This document shows, in pieces, positions 8,918 through 18,887 of a stretch of 64,000 nt of DNA. The stretch is taken from contig NZ_FOXS01000001.1 in the NCBI RefSeq assembly GCF_900115775.1, positions 806,001 through 870,000 of the forward strand, read 5' to 3'. Origin of the DNA: Hymenobacter arizonensis (GTDB taxonomy: Bacteria > Bacteroidota > Bacteroidia > Cytophagales > Hymenobacteraceae). Under the pieces are notes generated by a model. That model was not told the DNA's origin, did not search any database, and saw only the letters and a program-made list of their open reading frames with translations. The position numbers and the translations under genes are program-made. Every line of letters starts with the position of its first letter. The stretch's first letter is position 1.

Positions 8918-10672
8918 CTAATTGCGCTGCGAAGTGCCAAGCATATAAATCTGTACCAAGGCGTCCTGATAAGCCAGGTGGTAGGGCAGGGCCGAGGCCC
9001 AAGTGGGTCGAGCAGGTGAGCCCTGGGGCAACAACAGGTAGCGGCTGTCAGGCTCGCGCTTGAAATGGAGGGGCAACGGGTGGCCATCGGTCAGGCCAAA
9101 GTGATGAAACATCAGACTATGGTAGGAGCCGCTCAGCAAAACGGCGCCGCGGGGCTGAGTCTGGAGCCACTGGTAAGCATGGGCCACCAGCTCGTTTTGC
9201 TCGCGGCTGTTGCGCAGCGAGTCCCAGTTTCTAAGAAGCTCAATTGCCCGCCAACCAGTCAACACCAATAAAAAGGCTATAGGTGCTTTGCTCATCCACT
9301 GTCGGGGCCAGCGGTTAGCCAGATGGTCGGCTCCAAGAGCTGCTAGCACAAACAGAAAATAGGTCGTGTACATCAGCGTTCGGCCCGGAAAAAACATGCG
9401 CTGTGCCACTGTGAGCGCCACCGGGGTTACCACCATCAGCCATGCTCCCCAGGCCAGCCAATGCTTGGGGAGTAACGCCCGCTGCCGTAGCAACACCAGC
9501 GGCGTGAGTGCCAGCAAAATTGCGCTGCAAACCAGCCCCGGCCGAACGGGACCCAGCAACATGGCTGCCGTTTCGTATAGGTGGGCCCGACTTAAGGTCC
9601 AAAATTCAGCGAAGGAATGGGGTGCTAGGTAGCGGTTGGTAAGAAGCCGGTCCCAACCCGATACTGCGCCAACCGGCATGTAAAGAACTCCGGCAGTAAC
9701 TATAATAATGGCTCCAGCACTCAACAGGCTCGCGTAATACCTGGCCCGAGCATGCGCTGGAAACTGCACGCTCACAGCTAGTAACAGTATTCCCAGCGAC
9801 ACCAGCGGTGCTGCAAAAGTTGGAATGGTGTAAAGGCCCACCACGCTGCTCAGAACAAACGTTGCCCAACTAAGCCGCCAATAGTCCGGCTTCGTTGCTA
9901 TTCCCAACACAGCGAAGAAAGCCAGTTCTATGCACACCATCTGCACAAAATATCCCCGGCCCGACGCAGCATAAAGCACGGTGAGCGTGGAAAAGCCGAA
10001 AAGGGCTATGACCAAGCTGGCTACCCGGAAGTTAAGAAACCGGGTTAGCAGCGCATAGCTCAGAGCGGTGCCTGCCGTAGCCACTATTAAAGATGGCAGT
10101 CGCATGATAAGCAACACCTTACCTGGCACGACCTTCGCTGCCACCCAGCAAAGAAAATTATAGAAAACGTGGTTGTTCGGGATGGGGTAGAAGCTGGTCA
10201 CGGCCGCCGCGCCCTGATGAACGAAGGCGTCATATGACGTTATTTCGTCCGGACTCATGGGGTCGAGAAACAGCCAGCCCAGCCGCGCCAGCGAAATAGC
10301 CAGTAGCGCTCCCCCTGCTAATATAGATTGAGTTACCGAAAGCTGATTTACCGTGCTTCGTAATGCCATTAAACCCCGGCGTGTTTCCAGGCGCAACCGT
10401 CGAAATTCATTCCTATAAGCTGGCTGCAGTAACAGCAGCATAAAGCTTATTGTGCTGCCCGCCAGCAGGATGTTGACTGCAGCCCGGAAGGCTGCGTATC
10501 GACTCGGCGTGAGGGAGAGTTGCAAAAAACTGGGCCCATCAGGCACGTATTCGTGGTAGGGAACGGCCCCTAACCTGGCTAAGCTCTCATAAGAAGTGGG
10601 CAAAAAAATGCCCGCCAAATAACCTGAGGCACCCAATAAGCACAGCGAGCCCAGCAGTAAGAGAAAGCGCAT
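8918..10672 (-). CDS. GT-C-like multi-spanning membrane protein, paralogue 2
   Basis: This 584-residue membrane protein is related to the gene downstream. Shared motifs include FYPIPNNHVFYNFLCW, an MRLPSLIVATAGTAL-like helix and FFPGRTLMYTTYFLFVLAAL. The DPMSPDEITSYDAF segment gives the acidic residues expected in the first periplasmic loop of GT-C enzymes. The start is the ATG at 10672 (MRFLLLLGSLCLLGASGYL). The open frame runs further upstream, but there it only shadows maf. maf ends 26 bases away, so DUF1015, maf and the two membrane proteins may share a transcript. Confidence 0.72.
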   Translation of the reverse strand: MRFLLLLGSLCLLGASGYLAGIFLPTSYESLARLGAVPYHEYVPDGPSFLQLSLTPSRYAAFRAAVNILLAGSTISFMLLLLQPAYRNEFRRLRLETRRGLMALRSTVNQLSVTQSILAGGALLAISLARLGWLFLDPMSPDEITSYDAFVHQGAAAVTSFYPIPNNHVFYNFLCWVAAKVVPGKVLLIMRLPSLIVATAGTALSYALLTRFLNFRVASLVIALFGFSTLTVLYAASGRGYFVQMVCIELAFFAVLGIATKPDYWRLSWATFVLSSVVGLYTIPTFAAPLVSLGILLLAVSVQFPAHARARYYASLLSAGAIIIVTAGVLYMPVGAVSGWDRLLTNRYLAPHSFAEFWTLSRAHLYETAAMLLGPVRPGLVCSAILLALTPLVLLRQRALLPKHWLAWGAWLMVVTPVALTVAQRMFFPGRTLMYTTYFLFVLAALGADHLANRWPRQWMSKAPIAFLLVLTGWRAIELLRNWDSLRNSREQNELVAHAYQWLQTQPRGAVLLSGSYHSLMFHHFGLTDGHPLPLHFKREPDSRYLLLPQGSPARPTWASALPYHLAYQDALVQIYMLGTSQRN

Positions 10673-10698
10673 AAGTGCAGTGCTAAAACAGCGCTTGG

Positions 10699-11289
10699 CT
10701 ACGCGCTGGCCGGTGAACCCGGCAACGCCCCCAGCTTGGCAAGCTCCTCCCACACCCGGTGCGTGGGCAGGCCCATCACGGTGAAGTAGGAGCCTTCGAG
10801 CCGCGCAATGCCCACCATGCCCAGCCAATCCTGCGCCCCGTAGGCGCCGGCCTTGTCGAAGGGCTGAGCCGTGGCGATGTAGTGCGCAATTTCCGTGGAA
10901 CTGAGCGGCCGGAAATGCACCGTGGTCTGGTCCGAGAACACCACCTCGCGGCCGTCGCCGCAGCGCAGGCACACGCCCGTGAACACGTCGTGGGCCCGCC
11001 CTTGCAGGCGGGTAAGCATGGCGGTAGCCTCGGCTACGTCGGCGGGTTTGTTCAGCACGTCGTCGTCGAGGCACACTATGGTGTCGGCGGTCAGCACTAC
11101 TTCGTCGGGCGCCAGGTCGTCGGCGTAGGCCGCGGCTTTGTGGGCGGCGAGGTACTCGGCTACCTCCGCCCGGCGCAGGTGCTCGGGAAAGGTCTCGTCG
11201 ACTTCCCGCAGCCGTACTTCATAGGGCAGGCCCAGGGCGGTGAGGAGCTGGCGGCGCCGGGGAGAATTGGAGGCTAAAACAATTTTCAC
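10699..11289 (-). CDS. maf: Maf family nucleotide pyrophosphatase
   Basis: This 196-residue protein begins VKIVLASNSPRRRQLL, the Maf signature that binds the nucleotide phosphates. It continues with the acidic ADTIVCLDDDVLNKP segment and FDKAGAYGAQ, as in dTTP/UTP-type Maf enzymes. These hydrolyse non-canonical or pyrimidine nucleoside triphosphates to monophosphates and are tied to nucleotide sanitation and division control. The start is GTG at 11289, overlapping the DUF1015 stop as GTGA, which indicates translational coupling. Longer in-frame starts only read through the DUF1015 gene in the wrong frame. Confidence 0.9.
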   Translation of the reverse strand: MKIVLASNSPRRRQLLTALGLPYEVRLREVDETFPEHLRRAEVAEYLAAHKAAAYADDLAPDEVVLTADTIVCLDDDVLNKPADVAEATAMLTRLQGRAHDVFTGVCLRCGDGREVVFSDQTTVHFRPLSSTEIAHYIATAQPFDKAGAYGAQDWLGMVGIARLEGSYFTVMGLPTHRVWEELAKLGALPGSPASA

Positions 11290-12611
11290 GAAAGTGGGGC
11301 TTGAAAATGCTCGGCAAAAAGATTGCCGGCTTCCTCGTTGGCGATGCTGCTGAAGAGGAAGCCGCCGATGGTTTTGGGGTAGAAAAAGGTCGATTTGGGC
11401 GGCATCACGGCCCCGGAGTGGCACACGGCTTCTACTTCCGCCATGCTCACCTCGTTCACGAAGAAGGCGGCGCGGGCTTCGCCCCGGTCCACGCGCTGCA
11501 GGCACTCGGCAAAGTTGCGCACGTAAGCCACCCCCGGCCAGGCCCGCTGCGCATCCGGGCCCACGATGCCCAGCGCTTTTTCTATCACGAAAAAATGCAG
11601 CACCGTCAAGTCCAGGGCCTTTACTTCGGCGGTGGTATCCCAGTCGAGGAGGGCGTGGGCCTCCGGCCGCAGGCGGATTTTGTAAGCCTGCCCGCCGATG
11701 TACACCCCAAAGGCCCACGGCTTGCCCGCAATTATTTCGGGCAGGTCGTTGGCATCTTCCTTGGGCAGCACCGTAAAGTAGGGTTCGAGCCGAGCCAGCA
11801 GCTCGGCGTCGCTGAGGTTGCCGGGCATTTCCAGCAGCAGGCGGTGGGTCGCCAGTATGCGCAGGTCGTCAGCGGCCGAGTTGGTCAGGTACATGAGGTG
11901 GTAGTTCCAGGGCTCCTGGCCGGTGGCGGCTGGCGCAGCGGCGCGGCGCGCGTGGCGGTAGGAGAGGGAGCCTTCGTACCGGTGATGGCCGTCGGCCAGA
12001 ATTATTTGCCGGGCCCCGATGATGGCCTGAAACCGCTGAATAATGGCCGCGTCCTGAATCACGGCCAGTACGTCGCGGGCGCCCTGGTAGTCTTCCTCGG
12101 TTTCGAGCAGTGGCGAGCGCATGGCCTCGTCTAGGTACTGCTCCAGTTCGAAGTCCTCGTCGCGGTACAGGCCGTGCGTGGCGCTGGTCTGGAACTGCGT
12201 GCGGGCTAACAGCTCGGCCCGGTCGTTCACAGATGCCGGCAGGGTGTTTTCGTGCCGCAGTACTACTTCCTCGTCCCAGTCATAGGCCTTGATGTGGCAC
12301 ATAAAGCCTTTCCGGCAATACTCGCGGGCACTCCCAGGCAACCGGAAATACTGGTAGTACGCATAAATACCAGGCAGCTCGTCTTGCCGCAGTACCCCAT
12401 CGGCCTGCCATTGCCGCAGCCGCTCCAGCGCCGCTGCGGCCGGGTCGTCGGCCCGCGGTACGGATAGATGAATTGAATTAAGCGGATTGCGGTAGAGGGC
12501 CTCGCGCTGCTTGGCAGATACCACGTCAAACAGCGGCGAAACATAAGAATCAATATCGGCGCTCAGCGCAGGGCTGTAGCGCCAGCCGCGCAAGGGTTGA
12601 ATTTCAGCCAC
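11286..12611 (-). CDS. DUF1015 family protein
   Basis: This 441-residue protein has the typical DUF1015 start (PLRGWRYSP, then PLFDVVSAKQREALYRNPLNSIHLS), the central ILADGHHRYEGSL motif and the C-terminal PPKSTFFYPKTIGGF motif. The family is widespread, and I know of no agreed biochemical role for it. The gene is translationally coupled to maf through a 4-base overlap. A 98-base gap separates it from pdxH on the same strand. Confidence 0.88.
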   Translation of the reverse strand: MAEIQPLRGWRYSPALSADIDSYVSPLFDVVSAKQREALYRNPLNSIHLSVPRADDPAAAALERLRQWQADGVLRQDELPGIYAYYQYFRLPGSAREYCRKGFMCHIKAYDWDEEVVLRHENTLPASVNDRAELLARTQFQTSATHGLYRDEDFELEQYLDEAMRSPLLETEEDYQGARDVLAVIQDAAIIQRFQAIIGARQIILADGHHRYEGSLSYRHARRAAAPAATGQEPWNYHLMYLTNSAADDLRILATHRLLLEMPGNLSDAELLARLEPYFTVLPKEDANDLPEIIAGKPWAFGVYIGGQAYKIRLRPEAHALLDWDTTAEVKALDLTVLHFFVIEKALGIVGPDAQRAWPGVAYVRNFAECLQRVDRGEARAAFFVNEVSMAEVEAVCHSGAVMPPKSTFFYPKTIGGFLFSSIANEEAGNLFAEHFQAPLS

Positions 12612-12709
12612 TCAGAAAGCTTTAATAGTTAGTTTATCGGTGGGGCGATGGCAAGCAATTGAATAGAAACAGGGCTGCCTGTTTCCGCTATGCTCAGTAT
12701 TTGGCCTGC

Positions 12710-13360
12710 TTACGGGGCCAGGCGGCTGCGGTGCCACGCGCTTCCTTGCAACTCGTACACAATGCGGTCGTGCAGGCGGCTGGGGCGCCCCTGCCAAAAC
12801 TCCAGCCGGTGCGGTCGCAGAATGAATCCGCCCCAATGCGCTGGGCGCGGAAGCGGGTTCTGAGCGCCGAACTCAGTGGCAATGGCGGCTTCGCGGGCCT
12901 CTAGCTCTTCGCGGCTGCCAATAATCTGGCTTTGCGGCGAAGCCCAGGCGCCGAGCTGGCTGCTGCGGGGGCGGCTCTGGAAATATTCAGTCGACATTTC
13001 TTCCGGGGCCTTTTCAATCCGGCCCTCCACCCGCACTTGGCGCTCCAGCCCGGGCCAGAAAAAGTTGAGGGCAGCCAGGGGCTGCGCAGCCAGCTCCTGG
13101 CCCTTGCGCGAGTCGTAGTTTGTGTAGAACAGGAAACCGGCATCATCCGGCAGCCCTTTCAGCAGCACCACCCGCGAGGAGGGCTGGCCCGTGCCCGACA
13201 CCGTGCTTAGGGTGAAGGCCGTCGGCTCGTCGAGCTGAGCGGCGAGGGCTTCATCCATCCACTGCCGAAACTGGTGCATAGCATCGGGCAGCACGTCGGC
13301 TTCGGCTAGGGTGCGCTGCGCGTAAGTTTTGCGCAGGTCGGCGAGTTGCGGGTCAATCAT
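12710..13360 (-). CDS. pdxH: Pyridoxamine 5'-phosphate oxidase
   Basis: This 216-residue FMN enzyme oxidises pyridoxine or pyridoxamine 5'-phosphate to pyridoxal phosphate. The N-terminal [11 protein letters not shown], the FMN/PLP-binding SSRVVLLKG, the [13 protein letters not shown] stretch and the C-terminal [25 protein letters not shown] signature (given here only in part: GGFILRP, EFWQGR, RLHDR) are all present. I start at the ATG at 13360 ([13 protein letters not shown]), the usual PdxH N-terminus. An upstream start at 13393 would add 11 unlike residues. Confidence 0.93.
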   Translation of the reverse strand: MIDPQLADLRKTYAQRTLAEADVLPDAMHQFRQWMDEALAAQLDEPTAFTLSTVSGTGQPSSRVVLLKGLPDDAGFLFYTNYDSRKGQELAAQPLAALNFFWPGLERQVRVEGRIEKAPEEMSTEYFQSRPRSSQLGAWASPQSQIIGSREELEAREAAIATEFGAQNPLPRPAHWGGFILRPHRLEFWQGRPSRLHDRIVYELQGSAWHRSRLAP

Positions 13361-13654
13361 GAGTAAATTTTCATTATCGGCTCGTGGCGGCAAATTTCCA
13401 TTTTGCTGATATATTTAAGATGCCGCGGCTGGCGGGGCGCCGCGTCTAAGTAAGGCTAGCCTGCCAACATTTTGGCAGCAGCTTCACTTCAACCACCCGT
13501 GGGCTTTCCTGTTTTGAGAGGCCTAACGGCGATTTGGCTGCAAGGTACTAACATCTGAAAGGCAGTTCATCTTCAACCTCTATTCCTCGCCTCTGCCTTC
13601 GCAATTGCCGTATACCTGCCATACACCGTAGGCATCCACTGTTAAGAAAACGAC

Positions 13655-14212
13655 ATGCGTCCAGGTACTCTGCTTATCTCTCAGCCTTTTCTTGGCGACC
13701 CCAACTTCGAGCGCAGCGTTATTCTTCTCTGCCGCGACGAACCCGAAGAAGGGTCTTTTGGCTTGGTTCTCAACCGGCTCACATCGCTCACGCTGGGCGA
13801 TGTCCTTGAGTTGCCGCCCCAGGCCTGCACTGCCGCCAACGACCTGCCCATTTACGTGGGCGGCCCCGTCGAGCCCGATACCCTGCATTACCTGCACCGC
13901 CGGGCCGACCTGCCCGGAGCCACCGATTTGGGGCAGGACGTGTACTGGGGCGGCGATTTTGAGCTTCTGCTGGGCCTGATTGGCAGCGGGGCAGTGTCCG
14001 GCGAAGATGTTCGTCTGTTCGCGGGCTATTCGGGGTGGTCGGCGGGCCAATTGGCGGGCGAAATGCAGGGGCAGAGTTGGATACGGCACCCCGCAAGCGC
14101 CGGGAAAGTGTTTACTTTGGCATCAGATGCCTTCTGGCGGGAAATTTTGCGGGAGAAAGGTGGGCGTTTCAAGGTGCTGGCCAACTATCCGGTAGACCCC
14201 CGACTGAACTGA
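13655..14212 (+). CDS. YqgE/AlgH family protein
   Basis: This 185-residue protein shows the family hallmarks: GTLLISQPFLGDPNFERSVI at the N-terminus, GSFGLVLNR, then PIYVGGPVE and the late FAGYSGWSAGQL. The family was first named for AlgH in Pseudomonas. Its molecular role is unsettled, and the protein is predicted to be cytosolic. The ATG at 13655 opens directly on the motif. The 261-base spacer upstream, between divergent pdxH and this gene, shows no other feature I can support. Confidence 0.9.
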   Translation: MRPGTLLISQPFLGDPNFERSVILLCRDEPEEGSFGLVLNRLTSLTLGDVLELPPQACTAANDLPIYVGGPVEPDTLHYLHRRADLPGATDLGQDVYWGGDFELLLGLIGSGAVSGEDVRLFAGYSGWSAGQLAGEMQGQSWIRHPASAGKVFTLASDAFWREILREKGGRFKVLANYPVDPRLN

Positions 14213-14302
14213 TACGGCCCACGGGTCATTTTTTGTTATATTCCAATTCCTTTTTGCTCTCTCCTCTGGCTCCCTTAGTCGGGCTGGCTTTTACGAAGAT
14301 TT

Positions 14303-16795
14303 ATGGCTGCTGAAGAAAACCCCACCGCCCCCCTCGCCGGCGGCGCCGACCCGTCTGCTGAGGACCGCATGACTATCCTGCAACGGCGCCTCGCCGAAAT
14401 TCAAGGCAATGAGGCGCCGGGCGCACCCGCTACTCCTGCCACTCCCGCTCCAATGCCTGCCGAAGGCCAGGCCGAAACGCCGGCCCAGGGCACCCCCGAG
14501 CTTCCCGCCACCGAACCCGCCGGTGCTGGCACGGCCGAGCCCAGTGCAGAAGCCACCGTAGCCGCTTCGGAAAGCGCCTTGGCCCCCGCCGAAGGCACGC
14601 CCGAAGCCGGTGCTGCCGCCGAAACAGCTCAGCATGTTCCCAACCCCACCGCGGTGGATGGCCACCCCGTGTCGGCCCCGCAAGCCCGTGCGCTGGCGCA
14701 CTACGGCGACCAGGGAACCGCGCAAGGCGAAGAAGTGCCCACGCCCAACCCGGAGGCCCTGCCAGCCGATGAGAACGTCGCCGCGGCAAATCCTACGCCC
14801 ATGCCTGACCCGGAAGCGCTGTTTGCCCCGCCGGTAGGTGGCAGCTCAGCTGAAGAACAAGGCTCTTCCGTAGAAGACCAGGGCCCCGAGCTACCCGTCG
14901 TAGCTCTGCACAATGCCGAGGAGCTAGACGCGGCTTCCGAGCCAGTGGCCATGCTGTCTACTTCAGAAGAAACACCCCTGAACGCTACCCCAGCCACCGA
15001 AAGCGACGTAGTGCTGACGGAAGAAGGCCAGGAAGGTCAGGCCCCCGCTCCCGAATTGGCTGTGCCCGACTTCACTGCCCTCGACCTACCAGCCCAAGCC
15101 ACCTACCTGGTGAGCTTGTTGCGCGGCCCCGAGGCACGTAGCAACCGCAAGCAGATTCAGGACCTCATTCGTCAGTACGAAGCCAACGTAGGCCTGGCCC
15201 GCAGCGCCGCTCGTCAAAAATTTGCCGAAGGCGGTGAAGGTGCTGAAGCGTTTGCGTTCCAGCAGCCCGAGGGCCAGCAGGAGCTGAACAAAGCCATCCA
15301 AGAGTTCCGCGAAAGCCGGGCGAAGGATGCCAAGGCCGAAGATGCCAGCCGCGGCGACAACCTCACCAAGAAAAAAGAGCTGCTCGACCAACTCCGCGCC
15401 ATTGTGGAAGCGGCCGAAACCAAAGACAGTTCGGCCAAGCTGAAAGCCCTGCAGGCCGAATGGAAATCCACCGGAGCCGTGCCCCAGGCCGACAGCCAGG
15501 CCATATGGGATACTTACCACGGCCTGCTGGACATCTACTACAGCAAGCAGGGCCGGTTCTTGGAGATGAAGGACCTGGACCGTCGCCGCAACCTGGAGGC
15601 CAAGGAGGCCCTCATCAAGCGCGCCGAGGCCCTGGCCCAGGTACCAGGTATCAACAAAGCCCTCGATGAGCTTACCAAGCTGCACGAGGATTGGAAGCAC
15701 ATCGGGCCCGTACCCAACGACCAGCGCGAGCCCTTGTGGCAACGTTTCATCGCGGCTTCCGACGTGCTGCACCAGCGCCGCAAAGAGTTTGTAGACCAGC
15801 GCTCGACCCAGGAGAAGGCCAACTTAGTGGTGAAGCAGGCCCTGCTCGAGCGGGTGCTGCCCTTCGCTACCTTCGACTCAGACCGTGTGAACCTGTGGCG
15901 CTCCAAAACCGACGAGCTCCAGGAAATCAAAGCCGAATGGGAAGCCGCCGGATTGGTGCCCCGCGCCCAGGCCGATGCCCTCAACAAGCAGTATTGGGCC
16001 GCCTACAAGGCTTTCTTCAACCGCAAGAACGAGTTCTTCAAGTCGCTCGACAACGAGAAATCGGCCAACGTAAAAGCCAAAATTGCTCTCATCGAGCAAG
16101 CTGAGGAAGCCGCCAACAACCCCGATGGCGATGCCGCACGGCAGGTGGTTATTCGGGTGCAGAAGGAGTGGAAAGACGTGGGCCGCGTGCCCGACAAGCT
16201 AGCCGATAAGCTCTGGCACCGTTTCCGAGCCGCTTGCGACGCCGTATTTGAGCGTCCCAAGCAGGAGGCCCGCCAGCGCGAAGAGAAAGTGCAGCAGTCC
16301 TCAACCGAGCAGGTGGCGCACCTCGACCGCATCGCTGAGCAGGTCAATGCCCTTACGCCCGAAATCCCCGGTACGCTGGAAGGCTTCCGCGAATTGTTGG
16401 CTGGCTGGGTTGCCGAATTTGATGGAACCGACGCCGAGGCCGGCCGAGGCACTTCCGACCGCAGCGAAGAGCAGCTACTGGCCCACTTAGGCAAGTACCT
16501 CGACCACGTGCCCGGCCTCGGCTACGCAGACCGTGCCGAGCTGTTGTTCCAGGTAGAAGTGGGCCGTCTCAAAGCGCGTCCGCAGGCCCAGCAGCAGCTC
16601 ACCCGCAAGGAAATGGCGTTACGCAAGGAAATCAACGAGCTCGAAAACGACCACTCGACTCTGCAAACCAACCTTGCTTTCTTTGCCCGCTCCAAAAATG
16701 CGGCCCAGCTGCGTCAGGAGTACGAAGGCCGCATCGCCGAAGGTCAGAAGCGCATTGAAACGCTGAGAAAACAGTTGAAAATGATTCGCAGCTAG
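14303..16795 (+). CDS. DUF349 repeat protein with long Ala/Pro/Glu-rich N-terminus
   Basis: This 830-residue protein has two parts. Residues 1 to about 255 are low-complexity, rich in Ala, Pro, Glu and Thr, and probably disordered. From about 330 onward there are several DUF349 repeats, each marked by a W at a regular place (LQAEWKSTGAVPQADSQAIW, HEDWKHIGPVPNDQREPLW, KAEWEAAGLVPRAQADALN, QKEWKDVGRVPDKLADKLW), followed by a C-terminal coiled coil. The repeats are helical; the cellular function in Bacteroidota is not established. A strong terminator follows 34 bases after the stop. Confidence 0.88.
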   Translation: MAAEENPTAPLAGGADPSAEDRMTILQRRLAEIQGNEAPGAPATPATPAPMPAEGQAETPAQGTPELPATEPAGAGTAEPSAEATVAASESALAPAEGTPEAGAAAETAQHVPNPTAVDGHPVSAPQARALAHYGDQGTAQGEEVPTPNPEALPADENVAAANPTPMPDPEALFAPPVGGSSAEEQGSSVEDQGPELPVVALHNAEELDAASEPVAMLSTSEETPLNATPATESDVVLTEEGQEGQAPAPELAVPDFTALDLPAQATYLVSLLRGPEARSNRKQIQDLIRQYEANVGLARSAARQKFAEGGEGAEAFAFQQPEGQQELNKAIQEFRESRAKDAKAEDASRGDNLTKKKELLDQLRAIVEAAETKDSSAKLKALQAEWKSTGAVPQADSQAIWDTYHGLLDIYYSKQGRFLEMKDLDRRRNLEAKEALIKRAEALAQVPGINKALDELTKLHEDWKHIGPVPNDQREPLWQRFIAASDVLHQRRKEFVDQRSTQEKANLVVKQALLERVLPFATFDSDRVNLWRSKTDELQEIKAEWEAAGLVPRAQADALNKQYWAAYKAFFNRKNEFFKSLDNEKSANVKAKIALIEQAEEAANNPDGDAARQVVIRVQKEWKDVGRVPDKLADKLWHRFRAACDAVFERPKQEARQREEKVQQSSTEQVAHLDRIAEQVNALTPEIPGTLEGFRELLAGWVAEFDGTDAEAGRGTSDRSEEQLLAHLGKYLDHVPGLGYADRAELLFQVEVGRLKARPQAQQQLTRKEMALRKEINELENDHSTLQTNLAFFARSKNAAQLRQEYEGRIAEGQKRIETLRKQLKMIRS

Positions 16796-16829
16796 TCGCT
16801 GTCATTTTCAGGGGATTATCCCCAGTATC

Positions 16830-16862
16830 AAGGCCCGGCATTACTTATGTCGGGCCTTTTTA
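16830..16862 (+). terminator. Terminator after the DUF349 gene
   Basis: The arms AAGGCCCGGCA (16830-16840) and TGTCGGGCCTT (16848-16858) pair with one mismatch around a 7-base loop, followed by T residues. Confidence 0.85.
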
Positions 16863-16906
16863 TGATAAAAAAAGCCCATGAAGCTGGCAAAAACGGTTCG
16901 GCTGCG

Positions 16907-16914
16907 TACTTTTG
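16907..16914 (+). promoter_or_regulatory. -7 box of the tRNA-Thr promoter
   Basis: TACTTTTG matches the Bacteroidota -7 consensus TAnnTTTG exactly and lies 12 bases before the tRNA. I see no clear TTTG -33 element at the usual spacing. Confidence 0.6.
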
Positions 16915-16926
16915 TGCCACCTCAAC

Positions 16927-16999
<73 letters not shown>

Positions 17000-17008
17000 C
17001 AAGACGCG

Positions 17009-17047
17009 AAAAAAAGGGCCTCTACAGCGCGTAGAGGCCCTTTTTTT
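17009..17047 (+). terminator. Terminator after tRNA-Thr
   Basis: A perfect 17-bp inverted repeat (core GGGCCTCTAC/GTAGAGGCCC, arms 17009-17025 and 17031-17047) with A and T tails follows the tRNA after 9 bases. If the island model is right, this terminator is on the island side and the chromosome's original one is the hairpin at 56976-57026. Confidence 0.92.
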
Positions 17048-17204
17048 ATTCTGACTGCCACATCAACTGTCATTTCCGGTAGAATCGACCGTCACACTGC
17101 GACCATTATTTTTCGCATCTCATTTTCATGGCCGAAAAACTCGCTGACAACTTCGTCACCGGCGATATGCAGCGAATGTCCGTTTCGAAAGGAAGCGCCA
17201 AGAG

Positions 17205-18614
17205 CTATACTTGAAGCGGAACTATTGCGGAGGGCAGGGAGATAGTGAAAGCGGTGCCCTGGCCTTCCTGGCTCTCAACGGTGAGGCTGCCGCCATTGCC
17301 CTGGGCAATGATGTCGTGGCTCAACGAGAGGCCCAGGCCCGTGCCCTCGCCCGTGGGCTTGGTGGTGAAAAAGGGCTGGAATATTTTGCTCTGCACCGCT
17401 GCACTCATGCCCGTGCCGTTGTCGGTGACTAGAATCTGCACCTGCTGGTTGAGCACGAGCGTGCGCAGGCCCACCTGGGGCTGGTAGCTTGGCTCTCCTT
17501 GCTGCTGGCGCTGGCGCACGGCGTATAAGGCGTTGGTGAACAGGTTCAGCAGCACCCGACCCACATCTGCCCCGACCATCGTTACGGGTGGCATGTCCAA
17601 GGAGAAGTCGGTGGTAAGCGCGGCGTTGAAGCTCTTGTCTTTAGCCCGCAGGCCCTGATTGGCCAGGCGCAGATACTCCTCGCACAAGCGGTTCAGGTCG
17701 GTCGGCTCTCGCTCCCCGGCGCTGCTGCCCGCGGCGTAGCTGCGGGTGGTGTCAGCGGGGACGCCGACCAACGACAAATTGGCGTAGCGCAGGGCGGCGG
17801 GGTAGTCGCGCAGCTGGCGGTACGCCGCGGCCATGGCCCGGTAGGTGTAAGAGTTGTTCTTGAAGCCGTCGCGCGCGGGCAGCGGTTCCCATACGGCCAG
17901 CGCCTGCCGCAGGTAGTGCAGCGCCTTGGCCGGGTTGCCCCATTCCGAGTAGTAGTAGCCCGCCACCATGAGGTGGTTTACCTGGTAATACCGGTCGTAC
18001 GTGCTGGCCAGGTCGGCCGCGCGCAGAAAGTGGCTGATGCCCTGGTTGTAGTCGCCCCGCCGCACGAATGGTCCGTCCAACACAAAGTGACAATACGACA
18101 AGTTCTCCCGCGCCCCACGGGCCTTGTATTGGGCCGCCTTGGCTTGGAAGTAGGCCCGCCGCGCCTCCGGCTGCTTGAGGACCTTAAACGCCCCGGCAAC
18201 CGTGGCCAACAAGGTCGGGACGGGGCGGCCTAAGCGGTCAAAAGCCGCCACGGCCGCCCGCAGGCTGTCGAGCCCCCCGGCGGACTCCGGGCTGGGGCGG
18301 GCAGTGAAATAGGTGACGAACTGATAGCCCGCATAACTGAGCCGATAGGCGCGGTCCTCAGGCCGGCGCAGGCGGCGCGTGAGCTGCACAACTTCCTTGA
18401 ATTGCTGCTCATAATCGGTCACCTACCCGGCACCCCCCACATCATGCAGGTGCAACAGCGTGCGCAGGCGGGCCGTGTCGGCGCGCTGGGTGTCGAGCAC
18501 CCGGCGCAGCGAGCCGGGGTCGGCTTCCCCGTAGCGGTGGGCGGGCGTGGTCTGGGCCGGCACAGCGTGCGCGGCCGCCAGCCACAGCAAGGCCAGCAAA
18601 AGAAGGGTGCGCAT
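17205..18614 (-). pseudogene. Sensor histidine kinase relic: amber stop plus internal deletion
   Basis: Reading the minus strand, the gene starts at 18614 with a signal peptide (MRTLLLLALLWLAAAHAVPA). It is interrupted by an in-frame TAG at 18425-18423 and then continues in the same frame for 405 codons. The first half has TPR-like helical repeats. The end is a good HATPase_c domain with DNGTGM (G1), the N box NLFTNALYAV and GEGTGLGLSL (G2). Between them, around 17700-17775, the frame jumps from a TPR-like stretch (RYANLSLVG) straight to GEREPTDLN. The membrane helix and the dimerisation domain with the phospho-accepting His are missing. In related kinases those lie at exactly this place. The product cannot act as a conventional kinase. 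A downstream GTG at 18422 could still translate the remainder. Confidence 0.8.
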
Positions 18615-18887
18615 GGAAACGGGGGCACGTCGCAAGCGCTACACGTGGTTGGAATTAATTGGAGAGAAATGTGAGCTTTGGACAGGCAAGCTACGGCCAA
18701 AATAGTCTCCCTCGTTCGGCTCTTGGTTGAGCACGTATTTGTCACCCTTGCGCGACGAACAGTGGCTGGGGCACAGTTGCATGGGGTCTGGGAAAGTGAT
18801 GGGACATTCTTAAGGCATGGTCAGAAAAGTCGAGGTTATCGTCCAACTTATTTGCCCGATGAAGGAGAAGCGCCCCAACTACAGGGG

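Noticed and set aside
17128..17214. A 28-codon frame (MAEKLADNFVTGDMQRMSVS...) after the tRNA terminator
   Set aside because: It is very short, overlaps the end of the kinase relic and has no promoter or family support.
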